From NCBI GenBank assembly GCA_023807065.1, contig JAJJLU010000392.1, positions 1 to 57,122 on the forward strand: a stretch of DNA of 57,122 nucleotides. The letters are read 5' to 3'. The stretch's first letter is position 1; each line of letters starts with the position of its first letter. The notes under the pieces are model-generated. The model had not been told where the DNA came from, did no database searches, and was given only the letters and a program-made list of their open reading frames with translations. The DNA is from Isotricha intestinalis (taxonomy: Eukaryota; Ciliophora; Litostomatea; Vestibuliferida; Isotrichidae). The position numbers and the translations under genes were made by a program. This document shows positions 54,634 to 57,122 of this stretch, piece after piece.

Positions 54634-56676
54634 ATGGGATCAGTGTGTACATCAGCAAAGAAAAAAAAAACAAAAAAATATACTCAAAATATAATAACAA
54701 CAAATTGTTTAACATTTATAGGGGATAAGCCTCAAAAAATAAACCAACAAAACAATATAAATAATTCAAATATAAATCAACAAATTCAAAATATAAAAGA
54801 AGAAAATTCAGAAAACATAATTTCAAATAATAATAATAATAATATAATAAACAATCCGAACAACATAAATAATATAAATAACAATATAAATAATGAAGTT
54901 TTAAATTTATCAGTTAATGAAGAATTTCCGTCAGATTCAAATAGAAAAATTCCATTAAATCCTCATAATTTTTCAAATTCAAATGTAGATAGAATAAATA
55001 ATCAAAATGAATTAAATAATCTAAACATTCAAAACAACATAAATAATAATAATAATATTAATAATATATATAATAATAATATAAATAATAATAATAATTT
55101 AAATGAATCAAATGATGATTCCTTAACAGATAGAAATGAACATTATTGTAAAATATGTCATCAATCATTTCCTTCAATAAGAGAATTCCAAATGCATTTA
55201 CCTTTATGTAATGAAATGCAAATGCAAAGAAATATAAGAATACATAATTCTTTAAATGAAATTATTCATATGGTTCATGATTTTAATCAACAATTATCAA
55301 ATAGAAATAATAATGTTATTTCCTTATTAAGTTTAGATGATGAAATTCAAGAATCAAATGAATATATTGATTGGGTATTTAATGAGAAAAATAGAGTTTG
55401 GATTAATAATGGAAAAATATATTTAAATAAAAATTATTTAAAGAAAATATCAAAAATTTCAAAAAGTGAAATTTCAAAAGAAAAATTTTACATTAAAAGA
55501 ATTTGGTTTACTAAATATATAAATGATAATATATATGATAAATCAAATGATAATTCTCCTTTAGTAATATCAAGAGATAATATATTAGAAGAATCATATA
55601 ATCAATTTATGACTGATAATGATTTAAATTTAAAAAGAAATGTACATATTTTTTTTATTGATGAAGTTGCAAGAGATGTTGGAGGAGTTTATCGAGAATG
55701 GTATTCTAGTTTATTTAATGAAATTTTCAGTAAAAAATTTTCTTTTTTTATTGAAATTAATTATAATAGTTTTGCTAAAGGAAGTTTCTTTTTACCTGTT
55801 CAAAATCCTATTAAATTTAATAATGATTATTTATCTTATTATAAATTTATAGGAAAAATTATTGGAAAAGCTCTTTTTGATAAAATTACTCTTAATTATA
55901 ATATTAATCCAATTATTTTGAAACATTTAATTACTAAGGATAATCCTAAATTTACTCTTGAAGATTTAAAATATTATGATATTGAATTATATAATTCTTT
56001 AAATAGTATATTAAATTCAAATATGAATATAAATGATGATTTATTTTTTACTTGGCAAATAAATGGAAAAGAAATAAATTTAATAAGAAATGGAAATTCA
56101 ATATTAATAAACAATGACAATAAGAAATTATTTGTAGAAAAAGTAATAAATTTAATATGTTATGAAAGTATAAAAGAAAAAATAATAAAATTAAAAGAAG
56201 GATTTAATTCTTTAAATTTTGATATAAATTCGAAAGAACATATATTAAATATATTTTCAATAGAAGAATTTGATTTTTTATTAAGTGGTCAAACAAAAAT
56301 AGATTTAGAAGATTGGAAAAAAAACACAATATATAAAGGATATTATAATGAATTATATCCAACAATAGAAAATTTTTGGGAAGTTTTAAAAGAATTAAAA
56401 CAAGAAGAATTATTAATATTTTATAAATTTTGCACTGGCTGTTCAAGAATTCCAATTGATGGTTTTGGAAGTTTACAAGGAACAAGAAATAAATTAATGA
56501 AATTTTGTATTGAAAGTCCTTCTATGAAAGATAAAATTTGTAATCATAATAGATTAATTGAAGCTAAAACTTGCTTTAATAGAATTATTTTACCAGAATA
56601 TGAAAATAAAGAAAAAATGAAAAATGCTATTTATACTATTATTCATAATGATACTAATTTTTTTGGATTAGAATAA
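54634..56676 (+). CDS. HECT E3 ubiquitin ligase with myristoylation signal and C2HC zinc finger
   Basis: The 680-residue protein begins MGSVCTSAKKKK, a classical N-myristoylation site (Gly2, Ser6/7 region) with a nearby Cys5 for palmitoylation and a basic patch. A long Asn-rich linker follows, then one zinc finger (C172, C175, H188, C192). The C-terminal HECT domain (about 300-680) contains ARDVGGVYREWYSSLFNEIF, FIGKIIGKALFDKITLNYNI, SIEEFDFLLSGQTKIDLEDW and LPEYEN after AKTCFNRIILPEY. The catalytic Cys is C647. HECT ligases accept ubiquitin on this Cys and transfer it to substrate. I infer membrane-bound ubiquitination, a natural partner of the two DHHC enzymes in the window. The substrate is unknown. 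Confidence 0.9.
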   Translation: MGSVCTSAKKKKTKKYTQNIITTNCLTFIGDKPQKINQQNNINNSNINQQIQNIKEENSENIISNNNNNNIINNPNNINNINNNINNEVLNLSVNEEFPSDSNRKIPLNPHNFSNSNVDRINNQNELNNLNIQNNINNNNNINNIYNNNINNNNNLNESNDDSLTDRNEHYCKICHQSFPSIREFQMHLPLCNEMQMQRNIRIHNSLNEIIHMVHDFNQQLSNRNNNVISLLSLDDEIQESNEYIDWVFNEKNRVWINNGKIYLNKNYLKKISKISKSEISKEKFYIKRIWFTKYINDNIYDKSNDNSPLVISRDNILEESYNQFMTDNDLNLKRNVHIFFIDEVARDVGGVYREWYSSLFNEIFSKKFSFFIEINYNSFAKGSFFLPVQNPIKFNNDYLSYYKFIGKIIGKALFDKITLNYNINPIILKHLITKDNPKFTLEDLKYYDIELYNSLNSILNSNMNINDDLFFTWQINGKEINLIRNGNSILINNDNKKLFVEKVINLICYESIKEKIIKLKEGFNSLNFDINSKEHILNIFSIEEFDFLLSGQTKIDLEDWKKNTIYKGYYNELYPTIENFWEVLKELKQEELLIFYKFCTGCSRIPIDGFGSLQGTRNKLMKFCIESPSMKDKICNHNRLIEAKTCFNRIILPEYENKEKMKNAIYTIIHNDTNFFGLE

Positions 56677-57065
56677 TAATTTTTTTCTTATTTTTTTAAC
56701 AAGTTTTTATTCAGTTGTTTATTTAGTTTTTTATAAATTTTAAATATATTTTTTATTTATTGGTTATTTATTCATTAAGGAATATGAACATTTTCTTTTA
56801 TTCTTTTATATTTTATTAAATTTAAAAATAAAATAATTAATCCTTAATTTTTAACTTATACTATTTAATTAAGATTAAATTATATATAGGTACTCAAGAA
56901 ATAAAAATAACAAATTTTACCTATCTAAAGTATTAAATAAAATTTTCTTTCAACAATGGAAAATTATTTGAAAGACAAATAAAAAATTTTTTTTTAAATA
57001 TTCATAAAACACATTTAAAATTAAAAAAAAAAATAAAATATTTTAAAAAATCCAAAAAAAATAAA
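56677..57065. other. Non-coding spacer
   Basis: This 389 bp AT-rich spacer lies between the HECT stop codon and the next plus-strand start. It contains the 3' UTR and promoter and ends in an A-rich leader. I see no ORF, tRNA or repeat. Confidence 0.5.
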
Positions 57066-57122
57066 ATGTCAAAAAGAAAAAAAACAAAAATATTCTCAGA
57101 CGCATTTCCCCCAAACGAATTA
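57066..57122 (+). CDS. 5' end of a further gene, cut by the window edge
   Basis: After an A-rich leader, ATG at 57066 opens a frame that runs to the window edge (19 codons), reading MSKRKKTKIFSDAFPPNEL. The context (AAAATG after poly-A) is like that of the other genes, and the local base composition is less AT-extreme than the spacer. The family cannot be told from 19 residues. Confidence 0.5.
   Translation, partial: MSKRKKTKIFSDAFPPNEL

Noticed and set aside
1..57122. Mobile elements, CRISPR arrays or rRNA/tRNA genes
   Set aside because: No transposase or reverse-transcriptase domains, spaced repeats, terminal inverted repeats or tRNA B boxes were seen in any spacer.

Overview
The window reads as the end of a very AT-rich macronuclear chromosome of a ciliate. 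It opens with a telomere: three exact CCCCAAT units, then degenerate copies (bases 1-32). Genes lie on both strands with very little space between them. Introns can be placed from the reading frame and most are only 25-48 nt long, with GT..AG borders. TAA, TAG and TGA all act as terminators and none interrupts the long conserved ORFs, so the standard genetic code is used. A C4A2-type telomere, tiny introns, compact genes and no stop reassignment together suggest a ciliate lineage that kept the standard code. Litostomes (rumen/gut trichostomes) are my best guess. That placement is inference, partly from memory of CCCCAAT telomeres in rumen ciliates. The right edge has no telomere and cuts into another gene.

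Layout. 0.4-5.4 kb: a membrane-anchored pepsin-fold protein without catalytic aspartates, an unrecognised protein, a Vps33-like Sec1/Munc18 protein and a small membrane protein. 5.7-16.3 kb (all minus): an Aurora-like kinase with a coiled-coil tail, a low-complexity protein with a conserved N-terminus, a long coiled-coil protein, a cyclin-fold protein with a zinc knuckle, and a MORN-repeat protein fused to a degenerate Rab-like domain. 17-25.4 kb: a secreted glycosyltransferase with a possible beta-helical sugar-binding region, a Kelch protein with two introns, casein kinase 1, a DHHC palmitoyltransferase and a zinc-finger/WD40 protein. 25.6-31.2 kb (minus): a mitotic cyclin, a second WD40 protein, a protein with a possible DUF789-like C-terminus and a PEX11-like protein. 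31.4-41 kb: a hypothetical protein, a REEP/Yop1 protein, a PB1-like/coiled-coil/ZZ protein, a NEK kinase, a second DHHC enzyme in three exons, a Rab GTPase, a SNARE and a coiled-coil protein. 41-57 kb: a KATNIP-like protein, a degenerate UDP-glycosyltransferase, a DUF167 protein, an SK-type potassium channel, an LRR-like protein, Arp10/Arp11, a BCAS3-like protein, a HECT ligase with a predicted myristoylation site, and the start of a further gene.

The genes are mostly ordinary eukaryotic cell machinery: membrane traffic (Vps33, Rab, SNARE, REEP, two DHHC enzymes), autophagy candidates (BCAS3-like, PB1/ZZ protein), cell cycle (cyclins, Aurora-like, NEK, CK1), cilium/cytoskeleton (KATNIP, Arp10, MORN) and excitability (SK channel). 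There is no operon logic. Several divergent pairs share only 50-83 bp between start codons. I see no tRNA, rRNA, CRISPR or transposon. The most interesting items are three proteins that keep a fold but have lost catalytic or nucleotide-binding residues (aspartyl protease, GTPase-MORN fusion, UGT), the glycosyltransferase fusion, the Rab without a terminal prenylation motif, and the PEX11-like gene if the organism proves to be anaerobic.
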